Below, piece after piece: positions 8,876-17,356 of a stretch of 64,000 nucleotides of DNA. The position numbers and the translations under genes are program-made. Within the stretch, counting starts at the first letter, position 1. Every line of letters begins with the position of its first letter. Under the pieces are notes generated by a model. The model was given only the letters and a program-made list of their open reading frames with translations, was not told the origin of the DNA and did not search any database. Source of the DNA: Gammaproteobacteria bacterium (GTDB taxonomy: Bacteria; Pseudomonadota; Gammaproteobacteria; Thiohalomonadales; Thiohalomonadaceae); assembly GCA_026196575.1 (NCBI GenBank), contig JAPHSX010000030.1, positions 1-64,000 on the forward strand, given 5' to 3'.

Positions 8876-9716
8876 CTTGTAGCATCTGCTTGCGAATAAC
8901 CCGCCCGATTGTCGCCAGATGCAGGCCAAAGTATTCGGCTATTTCGCGATAACTGTAAGCGCCGGTTGCATAGGCCGCCGCGATCGCGGTATTGCGCTCG
9001 CTATGCCGTCCTGCGATCACCTCCAATGATGGGGCCGGCGCTCGCCGCTGCACTTGCGGGATGCTTAGCTCATCCCCCTCCACTTTGGCTTTTGCCTGTG
9101 ACTGTTCCACGAAGGCCTCATTGCCCAGATAAATCTGCTGACGTAAATTGGCCCATACACTGTCAGTACTGTGCCCTGCCGCTACAAAATTCCGATAGCG
9201 ATTCCGTGCTACGGGCCGCGTGCCCCCGAACTGTGCCAGAACGACGGTGGTGGCCAGCCATTTGGGTGGGGCCTCTTCGCCGACCACGGCCCTGTAGCTG
9301 CTCCACGGCCAATCTCCAGGCTGAGCGACCAAGCCGGCACGAACCGGATTGAGTACCACATACCGGGCCAATTCCAGCATGTGGTTATCCTTGTCCACCA
9401 GGATCCCTTTGAACCGACCCTGGAAAAGGTGGCCGACTCGCCCATGTCGTCGGTTCGATGCCTGCGTGTAGACGCCGTTGAGCAGGCGCATCCCTTTGGA
9501 CAGGTTGGCATCCGGCGTCTCCACCACCAAGTGGTAGTGGTTGGTCATCAGGCAGTAGGCGTGGCAGATCCAATTGAACCGTTCCACCACCTCGGCCAGC
9601 GTCGACAGGAACATCCGCCGGTCTTCGTCATCCTCGAAGACCGCTTCGCGCCGATCACCGCGTGTGGTGACGTGATAGAGCGCACCGGCAAATTCAATTC
9701 GTAGAGGTCTGGCCAT
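8865..9716 (-). CDS. REP-associated tyrosine transposase (RAYT, IS200/Y1 family)
   Basis: 283 residues beginning MARPLRIEFAGALYHVT, the usual N-terminus of this family. It has the HUH motif in MTNHYHLVVE and the catalytic-tyrosine helix (GVYTQASNRRHGRVGHLFQGRFKG). The conserved ARYVVLNPVRAG and WPWSSYRA blocks follow. The C-terminal 35 residues (AYSYREIAEYFGLHLATIGRVIRK) form a helix-turn-helix, probably for DNA recognition. RAYTs are single-copy, domesticated relatives of IS200/IS605 transposases that process REP-type hairpins. The gene is intact and flanked by an exact inverted repeat and hairpins. A broken second copy lies at 58.4-58.5 kb. Confidence 0.95.
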   Translation of the reverse strand: MARPLRIEFAGALYHVTTRGDRREAVFEDDEDRRMFLSTLAEVVERFNWICHAYCLMTNHYHLVVETPDANLSKGMRLLNGVYTQASNRRHGRVGHLFQGRFKGILVDKDNHMLELARYVVLNPVRAGLVAQPGDWPWSSYRAVVGEEAPPKWLATTVVLAQFGGTRPVARNRYRNFVAAGHSTDSVWANLRQQIYLGNEAFVEQSQAKAKVEGDELSIPQVQRRAPAPSLEVIAGRHSERNTAIAAAYATGAYSYREIAEYFGLHLATIGRVIRKQMLQGEN

Positions 9717-9767
9717 GTGACAACACTACACCTTTGCATGCGGTGTCACAATGCGAGAACTGACCCC
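9717..9767. repeat. Hairpin and right 15-bp inverted repeat upstream of RAYT
   Basis: TGTGACA...TGTCACA, with an inner ACACC...GGTGT, spans about 9717-9750 just upstream of the transposase start. The right terminal repeat GCGAGAACTGACCCC follows at 9753-9767. Such hairpins are typical substrates of RAYT proteins. Confidence 0.7.
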
Positions 9768-9816
9768 GCCATCGCGTTTGGGGTCGGGCCCAGAAAATAC
9801 GGTTTTTGAAAGAACA

Positions 9817-9848
9817 GTGGTCGGGTTAGCAAAGTGTAACCCGACCAC
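9817..9848. repeat. Perfect 12-bp palindromic hairpin, REP-like
   Basis: GTGGTCGGGTTA and TAACCCGACCAC flank an 8-base loop (GCAAAGTG). It lies between the RAYT element and the amtB terminator. No T-run follows, so a repeat element is likelier than a terminator. Confidence 0.75.
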
Positions 9849-9877
9849 GGGCTGTTACCTGCCACCGGTTAGCCAAC

Positions 9878-9905
9878 AAAAAAAGGGCACCCGCAGGTGC
9901 CCTTC
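9878..9905 (-). terminator. Rho-independent terminator of amtB
   Basis: On the minus strand, GGGCACC-TGC-GGGTGCCC is followed by a run of seven or more T. It lies 24 bases after the amtB stop. Confidence 0.88.
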
Positions 9906-9928
9906 AGTTACTTCCACCAGGGAAAGAG

Positions 9929-11179
9929 CTACTTGCCGGTAAACTCCGGATAGGCCTCCAGCCCACACTCGGTAAGGTCGGTTCCCTCGTACTCCTCCTC
10001 TGCGCTGACGCGGATCCCCATCACTGCCTTGAGCACCAGCCAGGTGACGAAGCTGGCGCCGAAGACCCAGGCGAAGATGGTGGCGATGCCGATGAGCTGT
10101 GCGGTGAGTGTTGCCTCGGGGTTGGTGAGAACCACGGCCAGCAGCCCCCAGATCCCGACTACGCCATGCACCGAGATGGCACCGACCGGGTCGTCGATCT
10201 TCAGCTTGTCGAGGGTGATGATGGCGAAGACCACCAGTACGCCGCCGACCCCACCGATAGCGGTGGCGGCCAATGCGCTTGGGGTGAGCGGCTCGGCGGT
10301 GATGGCGACCAGGCCGGCGAGGGCGCCGTTCAGCGCCATCGTCAGGTCGGCCTTGCCAAACAGCAGCTTGGAGGCGATAAGGGCGGCGATGACGCCACCG
10401 GCGGCGGCCATGTTGGTGTTGACGAAGACCATCGCCACGGCATTGGCCTCGCCCACATCGGAGAGCTTCAGCTCGGAGCCGCCGTTAAAGCCGAACCAGC
10501 CCATCCACAGGATGAACATGCCGAGGGTGGCGAGCGGCATGTTGGCGCCGGGGATGGCGTTGATCTCGCCATTGGGGCCGTACTTGCCCTTGCGCGCGCC
10601 GAGCAGCAGCACGCCGGCCAGGGCGGCGGCGGCACCGGTCATGTGCACCACGCCGGAGCCGGCAAAGTCGAGGAAGCCGAGGCCATCGAGGAAACCGCCG
10701 CCCCACTTCCAGTACCCCTGCAGCGGATAGATGAAACCGGTCATCACCACGGCAAAGGCGAGGAAGGCCCACAACTTCATGCGCTCGGCCACCGCGCCCG
10801 AGACGATGGACATGGCGGTCGCCACGAACACCACCTGGAAGAAGAAGTCGGACATGGTGGAGTAGTAGGGGGCATCCTCGCCACCGGCCACGACTGCCGC
10901 CACCTCGTTGTCGGCCCCCAGCAGGAAGCTGATGCCCGGCCAGATGCTGGAGATTGCCGCATCGCCCGGATACATGATGTTGTAGCCGACCAGCATGTAC
11001 ATCACGCTGGCGATGGCGTAGAGCGCCACGTTCTTGGTGAGGATCTCGGCGGTATTCTTGGCGCGCACCAGGCCCGCCTCCAGCATGGAGAAGCCTGCCG
11101 CCATCCACATCACCAGCGCCCCGGATACCAGAAAGTAGAAGGTATCCAGCGCATATTTTACTTCTGTTATTGCTTCCAT
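9929..11179 (-). CDS. amtB: Ammonium transporter AmtB
   Basis: 416 residues with about eleven membrane helices. It starts directly in the mature region (MEAITEVKYALDTFYFLVSGALVMWMAAGFSMLEAGL), without the usual cleaved leader. Family blocks are present: GLVRAKNTAEILTKN, GVVHMTGAAAAL, MFILWMGWFGFNGGS and the late ISVHGVVGIWG with its conserved His. Amt proteins conduct ammonium through a hydrophobic pore in the inner membrane and are gated by GlnK. The gene lies 33 bases after glnK and shares its sigma-54 promoter; a good terminator follows. A glnK-amtB pair is the standard nitrogen-limitation module. Confidence 0.97.
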   Translation of the reverse strand: MEAITEVKYALDTFYFLVSGALVMWMAAGFSMLEAGLVRAKNTAEILTKNVALYAIASVMYMLVGYNIMYPGDAAISSIWPGISFLLGADNEVAAVVAGGEDAPYYSTMSDFFFQVVFVATAMSIVSGAVAERMKLWAFLAFAVVMTGFIYPLQGYWKWGGGFLDGLGFLDFAGSGVVHMTGAAAALAGVLLLGARKGKYGPNGEINAIPGANMPLATLGMFILWMGWFGFNGGSELKLSDVGEANAVAMVFVNTNMAAAGGVIAALIASKLLFGKADLTMALNGALAGLVAITAEPLTPSALAATAIGGVGGVLVVFAIITLDKLKIDDPVGAISVHGVVGIWGLLAVVLTNPEATLTAQLIGIATIFAWVFGASFVTWLVLKAVMGIRVSAEEEYEGTDLTECGLEAYPEFTGK

Positions 11180-11212
11180 CTCATTACCCTCCCACGGGGT
11201 CTTGTTATGCGT

Positions 11213-11737
<525 letters not shown>

Positions 11738-11804
11738 TCACCCATTGCGCGTGAGATGCACGGGGCAATGGATCACGGACGTAACTACCAGCCCCAGAAA
11801 AGCG

Positions 11805-11941
11805 TCTCACCGCAAAGGCGCAAAGTACGCAAAGGAAAACGCGGGCTGCGTAGCGATAGACCCAATGTGGAGGTAAGCCCGATACAGCGGAGCGGCATCA
11901 GGCCTACGACCTATATCAGCCTCTGCGCCTCTGCGGTGAGA
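11805..11941. repeat. 137-bp element with about 20-bp imperfect inverted ends
   Basis: TCTCACCGCAAAGGCGCAAAG at the left is matched by CTCTGCGCCTCTGCGGTGAGA at the right (18-19 of 21 positions). There is no ORF of note inside. It looks like a small MITE-type or repeat insertion in the glnK-torF spacer, upstream of the candidate NtrC site. Confidence 0.6.
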
Positions 11942-11981
11942 TCTTTTTGTTTTGGGGGCGAGTAAGTTACCACGCACCAAT

Positions 11982-12012
11982 AAAAAACCCGCCGCGGCGA
12001 ACCGGGGCGGGT
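11982..12012 (-). terminator. Rho-independent terminator of torF
   Basis: On the minus strand, ACCCGCC...GGCGGGT is followed by TTTTTT. It lies 43 bases after the porin stop. Confidence 0.8.
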
Positions 12013-12055
12013 CTTGCTGGTCGAGGCATCCGTGACGCGGTTGCGTCACATTATC

Positions 12056-12709
12056 CTAGAAGGACTGGCTCCAGGAGACGGTAACGCGGGGGTTATCCTC
12101 ACCGGCGCCGCTGTCGGTCAGATCATTCTTTTCGATCGCGAGGGTGAAGTCTGACTTGCTGACGCTCACCTTGAAGTGGCTGTAATCGGCATCGCTGTCG
12201 TTATCGAAACTGTACGCCCCGGCGGTGGCCCCCAGGGTGATCCCCTCGCTCACCTCGCTCTCCAGGCCGACGTAGTAGTAGATGTCACCCTCGCTGAAGG
12301 TGGCGGTATCGTCGTCATCCGAGCCGAAGGTGTAGGCCGCGCCGAAGCTGACGATATTGAAGCTGCCGTTGAAGTAGACCTCATTGAAATAGGTCTCGCT
12401 GACGGGATACTGGTAGCTCAGCAGGCCGACATCGTAGCCGAAGCCACCCGCCTCGCCGCCAAAGCCGCCATAGATGTCGAGCTCATACTCGCCACCGGCA
12501 AGGCTGGAGGTCCAGGCGCCCAGATAGAAGCCGGACTCCTGGGTATAGTCCATCCCACCCGAGACGGCGGCCAGATCGGCGGACTGGGTAACACCGCGCC
12601 AGATGTAGTTACTGGTGGCGCCCACGTTCATGGCTACCTCGGCCATCGCGGCGGAGCTGGCAGCGGTCAGTACGGCGGCGGCGATTAGAGATTTGGTCAC
12701 GTTTTTCAT
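12056..12709 (-). CDS. TorF-family putative porin
   Basis: 217 residues with a signal peptide (LIAAAVLTAASSAAMA). The mature protein starts EVAMNVGATSNYIWRGVTQS, the N-terminal hallmark of this family (NxGxxSxYxWRGxSQ). Alternating hydrophobic/polar strands, Gly/Tyr/Asp-rich turns and a terminal aromatic residue (SWSQSF) indicate an outer-membrane beta-barrel. Members often sit next to glnK-amtB. Here the gene has its own sigma-54 promoter and paired candidate NtrC sites, suggesting uptake of a nitrogenous solute under nitrogen limitation. The substrate is unknown. Confidence 0.9.
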   Translation of the reverse strand: MKNVTKSLIAAAVLTAASSAAMAEVAMNVGATSNYIWRGVTQSADLAAVSGGMDYTQESGFYLGAWTSSLAGGEYELDIYGGFGGEAGGFGYDVGLLSYQYPVSETYFNEVYFNGSFNIVSFGAAYTFGSDDDDTATFSEGDIYYYVGLESEVSEGITLGATAGAYSFDNDSDADYSHFKVSVSKSDFTLAIEKNDLTDSGAGEDNPRVTVSWSQSF

Positions 12710-12782
12710 TTGGTTACTCCCGGTTTGTCATGCCTTCATCAAGCAGAAATTTCATCTTTGGTATCAACACACCCGATGACTT

Positions 12783-12798
12783 TGCATAACGTGTGCCA
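12783..12798 (-). promoter_or_regulatory. Sigma-54 promoter of torF
   Basis: The minus strand reads TGGCACACGTTATGCA. GG and GC have the correct 12-base spacing, and the only consensus departures are positions 7 and 12. It lies about 74 bases upstream of the ATG, like the glnK promoter. Confidence 0.83.
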
Positions 12799-12861
12799 GC
12801 ATAAAAGGTTGCCCGTAAACCGCTGATTACGGTGCCTCGCGCTGGCCAACACCACCCTTAA

Positions 12862-12898
12862 CGCACCAATAAAAGGCCGCCTGCCCTCAATTGGTGCC
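12862..12898. promoter_or_regulatory. Two candidate NtrC sites 20 bp apart upstream of torF
   Basis: Minus-strand GGCCTTTTATTGGTGCG (12862-12878) has a near-perfect right half. GGCACCAATTGAGGGCA (12882-12898) has a near-perfect left half. Their 20-bp offset is two helical turns, as in known paired NtrC enhancers. They lie 64-100 bp upstream of the sigma-54 promoter. Confidence 0.5.
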
Positions 12899-12989
12899 AG
12901 GCGCCATACGACATGCCAGGTACACACCGGGGCGGGAAATAGCGTACTATTCTGCAAACCAGAGGCGAAACCCGCAGCGAGCATCGACC

Positions 12990-13235
12990 ATGAACAAACC
13001 ACTATTCGACACCATCCTCAACCGCTTCAGCAGCACCCTGCCACCGGGTGCCGGGGTGTTGCGCGAGGATCTGGAGAGCGGCCTGCGCGCGGCGCTCCAC
13101 TCCGCCCTTGACAAGCTGGAGCTGGTGACCCGCGAGGAGTTCGAGGTGCAGGCCCAGGTACTGCAGCGCAGCCGCGCCCGGCTGGAGCAGCTGGAGAAGA
13201 CGGTGGCCGCCCTGGAGAGCCGACTCAACCCATAA
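12990..13235 (+). CDS. ubiK: Ubiquinone biosynthesis accessory factor UbiK (BMFP family)
   Basis: 81 residues from the ATG at 12990; the ORF track's earlier start adds a non-family leader. The N-terminus (FDTILNRFSSTLPPG) and C-terminal coiled coil (LVTREEFEVQAQVLQRSRARLEQLEKTVAALE) match the BMFP/YqiC family. In enterobacteria it helps aerobic ubiquinone synthesis through the UbiJ-UbiK complex. It stands directly before yifB, a common arrangement. Confidence 0.9.
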   Translation: MNKPLFDTILNRFSSTLPPGAGVLREDLESGLRAALHSALDKLELVTREEFEVQAQVLQRSRARLEQLEKTVAALESRLNP

Positions 13236-13281
13236 TGCCCGCGGGGCAGCCCGCGCCGCCAACCACCATGGAAGGGATACC

Positions 13282-14787
13282 GTGTCACTTGCCACCATCC
13301 ACAGCCGCGCCACCGTCGGCATCCAGGCCCCACCGGTCACTGTCGAGGTGCACCTGGCCAACGGCCTGCCTGCCCTCAATATCGTTGGCCTGCCCGAGGC
13401 GGCGGTAAAGGAGAGCAAGGATCGGGTGCGCGCCGCGCTGCAGAACGCCCGCTTCGAGTTCCCCGCCCGGCGCATCACCATCAACCTCGCCCCTGCCGAT
13501 CTGCCCAAGGAGGGGGGACGCTTCGATCTGCCCATTGCCCTCGGTATCCTCGTCGCCTCGGGGCAACTCCCCGCCGACAAACTGGGGCAGTATGAGTTCA
13601 TCGGCGAGCTGGCCCTCTCCGGCGAGCTGCGTCCGGTGCGCGGCGTGCTGCCGGTGGCGCTGCAGAGCCGGGAGGCGGGACGCACCCTGGTGCTACCGGC
13701 GCAAAACGGTGCCGAGGCGGCGCTCATCAGCGGCGCGACGGTACAGCCGGCGCACCACCTGCTGGAGATCTGCGCCCACCTGCACGGCCAGCAGCCGCTT
13801 CCCTTCGCCGAGCCACCCCCCGTCACTGCCAGCCCCGACTATCCCGATTTGGCCGAGGTCTACGGCCAGCATCAGGCGCGTCGCGCCCTGGAGATCGCCG
13901 CCGCCGGCAACCACAGCCTGCTCTTCTACGGCCCGCCCGGTACCGGCAAGACGATGCTGGCGAGCCGGTTGCCCGGAATCCTGCCGCCGATGAGCGAGGC
14001 GGAGGCGATCGAGAGCGCGGTGATCGCCTCGGTCAGCGAACAGGGCTTTCTGCCACAGAACTGGGGGCGCCACCCCTACCGCGCCCCGCACCACACCGCC
14101 TCGGCGGTGGCGCTGGTGGGCGGCGGCAGCAACCCGCGCCCCGGCGAGATCTCGCTGGCCCACCAGGGGGTGCTGTTTCTCGATGAGCTGCCGGAGTTCG
14201 ACCGCAAGGTGCTGGAGGTGCTGCGCGAGCCGCTGGAGTCGGGCACCATCACCATCTCGCGTGCCGCCCGCCAGGCGGAGTTTCCGGCCCGCTTCCAGCT
14301 CATCGCGGCGATGAATCCCTGCCCCTGCGGCTATCTGGGCCACCCCAACGGCCGCTGCCGCTGCAGCGGCGAACAGGTGGCGCGTTATCGCGCCCGCCTC
14401 TCCGGGCCGCTGCTGGATCGCATCGACATGCATGTGGAGGTGCCACCGCTGCCGCGTGGCACGCTGCAACAACAGCAGGGGATGGAGGCGAGTGCAACGG
14501 TACGCGAGCGGGTCAGCCGCTGCCGGGAGCGGCAGCTGGCGCTACGCCACAAGGCCAACAGCCGGCTCGACAATCGTGAGCTGAAGCGCTTCTGCGCCCT
14601 GCAACCGCGCGAGGGGCAGCTGCTGGAGCAGGCCACCGAGCAGCTGGGGCTCTCGGCGCGGGCCCACCAGCGCATTCTGCGCCTGGCGCGCACCATTGCC
14701 GACCTGGAGGGGGTGGCGGAGATCGAGGTAAAACACCTCAGCGAGGCGATTGGTTACCGCCGGCTGGACCGCCAGCAGCGCGGGTAA
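13282..14787 (+). CDS. comM: YifB/ComM family AAA ATPase (Mg-chelatase-like)
   Basis: 501 residues from a GTG preceded by GAAGGGA. The N-terminal domain (ATVGIQAPPVTVEVHLANGLPALNIVGL) is a Lon-protease-like S5 fold. The Mg-chelatase AAA+ domain has Walker A GPPGTGKT (around residue 218), Walker B VLFLDELPEF and the Cys-rich MNPCPCGYLG...CRCS region. ComM proteins act as hexameric helicases that promote branch migration during natural transformation. The ubiK-yifB order is common in this class. Confidence 0.94.
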   Translation: MSLATIHSRATVGIQAPPVTVEVHLANGLPALNIVGLPEAAVKESKDRVRAALQNARFEFPARRITINLAPADLPKEGGRFDLPIALGILVASGQLPADKLGQYEFIGELALSGELRPVRGVLPVALQSREAGRTLVLPAQNGAEAALISGATVQPAHHLLEICAHLHGQQPLPFAEPPPVTASPDYPDLAEVYGQHQARRALEIAAAGNHSLLFYGPPGTGKTMLASRLPGILPPMSEAEAIESAVIASVSEQGFLPQNWGRHPYRAPHHTASAVALVGGGSNPRPGEISLAHQGVLFLDELPEFDRKVLEVLREPLESGTITISRAARQAEFPARFQLIAAMNPCPCGYLGHPNGRCRCSGEQVARYRARLSGPLLDRIDMHVEVPPLPRGTLQQQQGMEASATVRERVSRCRERQLALRHKANSRLDNRELKRFCALQPREGQLLEQATEQLGLSARAHQRILRLARTIADLEGVAEIEVKHLSEAIGYRRLDRQQRG

Positions 14788-14790
14788 GCC

Positions 14791-14964
14791 TCAGCGCATA
14801 AAGGTGAGATAGAGGGCGTCGACCAGATTGGGAAAGAGGAACAGCAGCAGGCCGATGAGGAGCAGCGCCAGCAGCAGCCACCAGTGGCCATAGCGGCGGC
14901 GCGGCGCGCCAAACAGCGGTCGCTTGCTCCAGTTCCGATCATTAAAGAGGGGGCCTTTGCGCAC
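14791..14964 (-). CDS. Small single-pass membrane protein (possible)
   Basis: From GTG 14964 this frame encodes 57 residues. A basic stretch (KRPLFGAPRRRYGHWW) is followed by one strong membrane helix (LLLALLLIGLLLFLFP) and a short tail ending in TFMR. It fills the space convergent with yifB. The ORF track hides it at the end of a long antisense ORF. Codon use is GC-rich at third positions, as in neighbours. No family is recognised; an ATG in another frame at 14942 gives a poorer product. Confidence 0.4.
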   Translation of the reverse strand: MRKGPLFNDRNWSKRPLFGAPRRRYGHWWLLLALLLIGLLLFLFPNLVDALYLTFMR

Positions 14965-15102
14965 CAATAATCCCGTTATGACTTTGTGGACAATGCGCCC
15001 AGCATGACGCAAAGCGGCCCCCCGGTAAAGGCACTGCTTCACACTGCCCCACACTCCCCATCTGCTACAATGGCGCCCCGGTTCATTGAGTCCCTGTTGC
15101 CC

Positions 15103-17112
15103 GTGTCCAACCTCAACCCCCGACAGCGCGAAGCGGTTCGCTACATCGACGGCCCCCTGCTGGTGCTGGCGGGTGCCGGCTCGGGCAAGACGCGGGTGAT
15201 CACGCAGAAGATCGCCTACCTCATCCAGTCCTGCGGCATCAGCGCGCAGCACATCGCCGCGGTCACCTTTACCAACAAGGCGGCGCGCGAGATGAAGGAG
15301 CGGGTAGGCCAGCTCCTGGGCAGCAGCGAGGGGCGCGGGCTGCGCGTCTCCACCTTCCACACCCTGGGGCTCGACATCATCCGCCGTGAACTGGCCACCC
15401 TCGGCTACAAGGCGGGCTTCTCCATCTTCGACGCCGCCGACAGCAACGCGCTGATCCGCGAACTGCTGCGCAAGGAGGCCGCCGGCGAGGAGATGGAGAG
15501 GGAGGTGCAGCGCCACATCTCCGGCTGGAAGAACCACTTCATCACCCCGGCACAGGCGCTGGCCACTGCCGAAGACCCCCTGGCCCACGCCGCGGCGATC
15601 CTCTACGAGGGTTACAACCGCCACCTCAAGGCCTACAACGCGGTCGACTTCGATGACCTCATCATGCTGCCGGTGCTGCTGTTCGAGGCCCGCCCCGAGG
15701 TGCTGGCGCGCTGGCAGCAGCGCCTCCGCTACCTGCTGGTGGACGAGTACCAGGACACCAACGCCACCCAGTACCGGCTGGTGCAACTGTTGGTGGGGCT
15801 GGAGGGACGACTCACCGTGGTGGGCGATGATGACCAGTCGATCTACGCCTGGCGCGGCGCGCAGCCGGAGAATCTTGCCCTGCTGAAGCAGGACTTTCCC
15901 GGCCTCAGGGTGATCAAGCTGGAACAGAACTACCGCTCGATGGGGCGCATCCTCAAGGCGGCCAACCAGCTCATCGACCACAATCCCCACCTCTTCGACA
16001 AAAAGCTCTGGAGCGAGCTCGGTTACGGCGACCCGATCCGCGTGGTGGTGGCCGCCGACGAGCAGGACGAGGCACTGAAGGTGGCCTCAAGCATCATCCA
16101 CCACCGGCTGCAACAGCAGGCCGACTACAGGGATTTTGCCATCCTCTACCGCGGCAACCACCAGAGCAGGCTATTCGAGAAGGTGCTGCGCGAGCAGCGC
16201 ATCCCCTACACCCTCTCCGGCGGTACCTCCTTCTTCTCCCACACCGAGGTGAAGGACATCATGGCCTACCTGCGCCTGCTGGTGAATCCGGACGACGACA
16301 GCGCCTTCCTGCGCGTGGTCAACACCCCGCGGCGCGAGCTGGGCGCCGCCACCATCGAAAAACTCGGTAGCTACGCCACGATGCGCGGTATCGGCCTCTT
16401 TGCCGCCAGCTTCGAGGTGGGGCTGCGCCAGCACCTTGGGGCACGGGCGATGCAGCGTCTCTCGCACTTTGCCGAGTGGCTGGTGGAGATCGGCGATCGC
16501 GCCCGGCGCGGCGACCCGGTGGCCGCTGCCCGCGATCTCATCCGCGACATCGATTACCACTCCTGGCTCAATGAGAGCAGCAACGATCTGAAGCAGGCGG
16601 AACGGCGCATGGCCAATGTGGAGGAGCTGCTCGCCTGGCTGGCCCGCATGGCCGCTGACGAGGAGAACGCCGGGCTGGGGCTCACCGAGATGGTGGCGAA
16701 GATGAGCCTGATGGATATCCTGGAGCGGCAGAACGAGGAGGAGGGTGGCGATAGCGTGCGCATGATGACCCTGCACGCCTCCAAGGGGCTGGAGTTCCCC
16801 CACGTCTTTCTCGCCGGCATGGAGGAGGAGCTGCTGCCCCACCGTGTCTCCATCGAGGAGGATAATATCGAGGAGGAGCGGCGCCTCGCCTACGTCGGCA
16901 TCACCCGAGCCCAGCGCACCCTCACCATCACCCTCGCCGCCCGCCGTCGGCGCGCAGGTGAACTGGTGCGCTGCGAACCGAGTCGCTTCCTCGCCGAACT
17001 GCCGGAGGATGACCTCAGCTGGGAGGGCAAGGGGATAGAGCTGCCTGCGGAGGAGCGCCAACAGCGCGGACGCGCCCATCTGGCCAATCTGAAGGGGATG
17101 CTCGGCGCTTAG
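15103..17112 (+). CDS. rep: ATP-dependent DNA helicase Rep
   Basis: The ORF track starts at 14986, but family alignment favours GTG 15103 (MSNLNPRQREAVRYIDGPLLVLAGAGSGKT), giving 669 residues against about 673 for E. coli Rep. SF1A motifs are present: Walker A GAGSGKTR, AVTFTNKAAREMKERV (Ia), LLVDEYQDTN (II), GDDDQSIYAWRGA (III), EQNYRS (IV), MTLHASKGLEF (V) and VGITRAQ (VI). Rep is a 3'-5' helicase that helps replication forks through obstacles. A TGCTACAAT extended -10-like sequence lies about 40 bases upstream of this GTG. Confidence 0.94.
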   Translation: MSNLNPRQREAVRYIDGPLLVLAGAGSGKTRVITQKIAYLIQSCGISAQHIAAVTFTNKAAREMKERVGQLLGSSEGRGLRVSTFHTLGLDIIRRELATLGYKAGFSIFDAADSNALIRELLRKEAAGEEMEREVQRHISGWKNHFITPAQALATAEDPLAHAAAILYEGYNRHLKAYNAVDFDDLIMLPVLLFEARPEVLARWQQRLRYLLVDEYQDTNATQYRLVQLLVGLEGRLTVVGDDDQSIYAWRGAQPENLALLKQDFPGLRVIKLEQNYRSMGRILKAANQLIDHNPHLFDKKLWSELGYGDPIRVVVAADEQDEALKVASSIIHHRLQQQADYRDFAILYRGNHQSRLFEKVLREQRIPYTLSGGTSFFSHTEVKDIMAYLRLLVNPDDDSAFLRVVNTPRRELGAATIEKLGSYATMRGIGLFAASFEVGLRQHLGARAMQRLSHFAEWLVEIGDRARRGDPVAAARDLIRDIDYHSWLNESSNDLKQAERRMANVEELLAWLARMAADEENAGLGLTEMVAKMSLMDILERQNEEEGGDSVRMMTLHASKGLEFPHVFLAGMEEELLPHRVSIEEDNIEEERRLAYVGITRAQRTLTITLAARRRRAGELVRCEPSRFLAELPEDDLSWEGKGIELPAEERQQRGRAHLANLKGMLGA

Positions 17113-17157
17113 GAGCCTGTCTGACTTAACCCGAATGGTAACGACTCGCCCCACCGC

Positions 17158-17212
17158 GGGGAGAGGGGCTTGACCCTCTCCCCTGGGGAAAAGGGGGCGG
17201 GGATGAGGGGGG
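17158..17212. repeat. GC-rich palindromic intergenic repeat, copy 2
   Basis: GGGGAGAGGG-gcttga-CCCTCTCCCC plus a G-rich tail (GGGGATGAGGGGGG) reuses the 10-bp arms of the repeat at 340-380. The remaining spacer (17113-17356) shows no gene. Confidence 0.7.
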
Positions 17213-17356
17213 CATCCCTCGGCGGCCTCTACCCATCATACCTGCACGATCGCGCTGGAAATCGTGAAAGTGGTTGCTGATATTTCTTTTCCCTGCGCAT
17301 GTGGGGATGTTCCTTGCGGGTGTCGATCCGCGTTTTAAGATCTTGGCTATGTGTTG

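Noticed and set aside
14791-15990. 399-residue minus-strand ORF
   Set aside because: Mostly antisense to rep. Only its last 57 codons may be a genuine small gene, listed separately.
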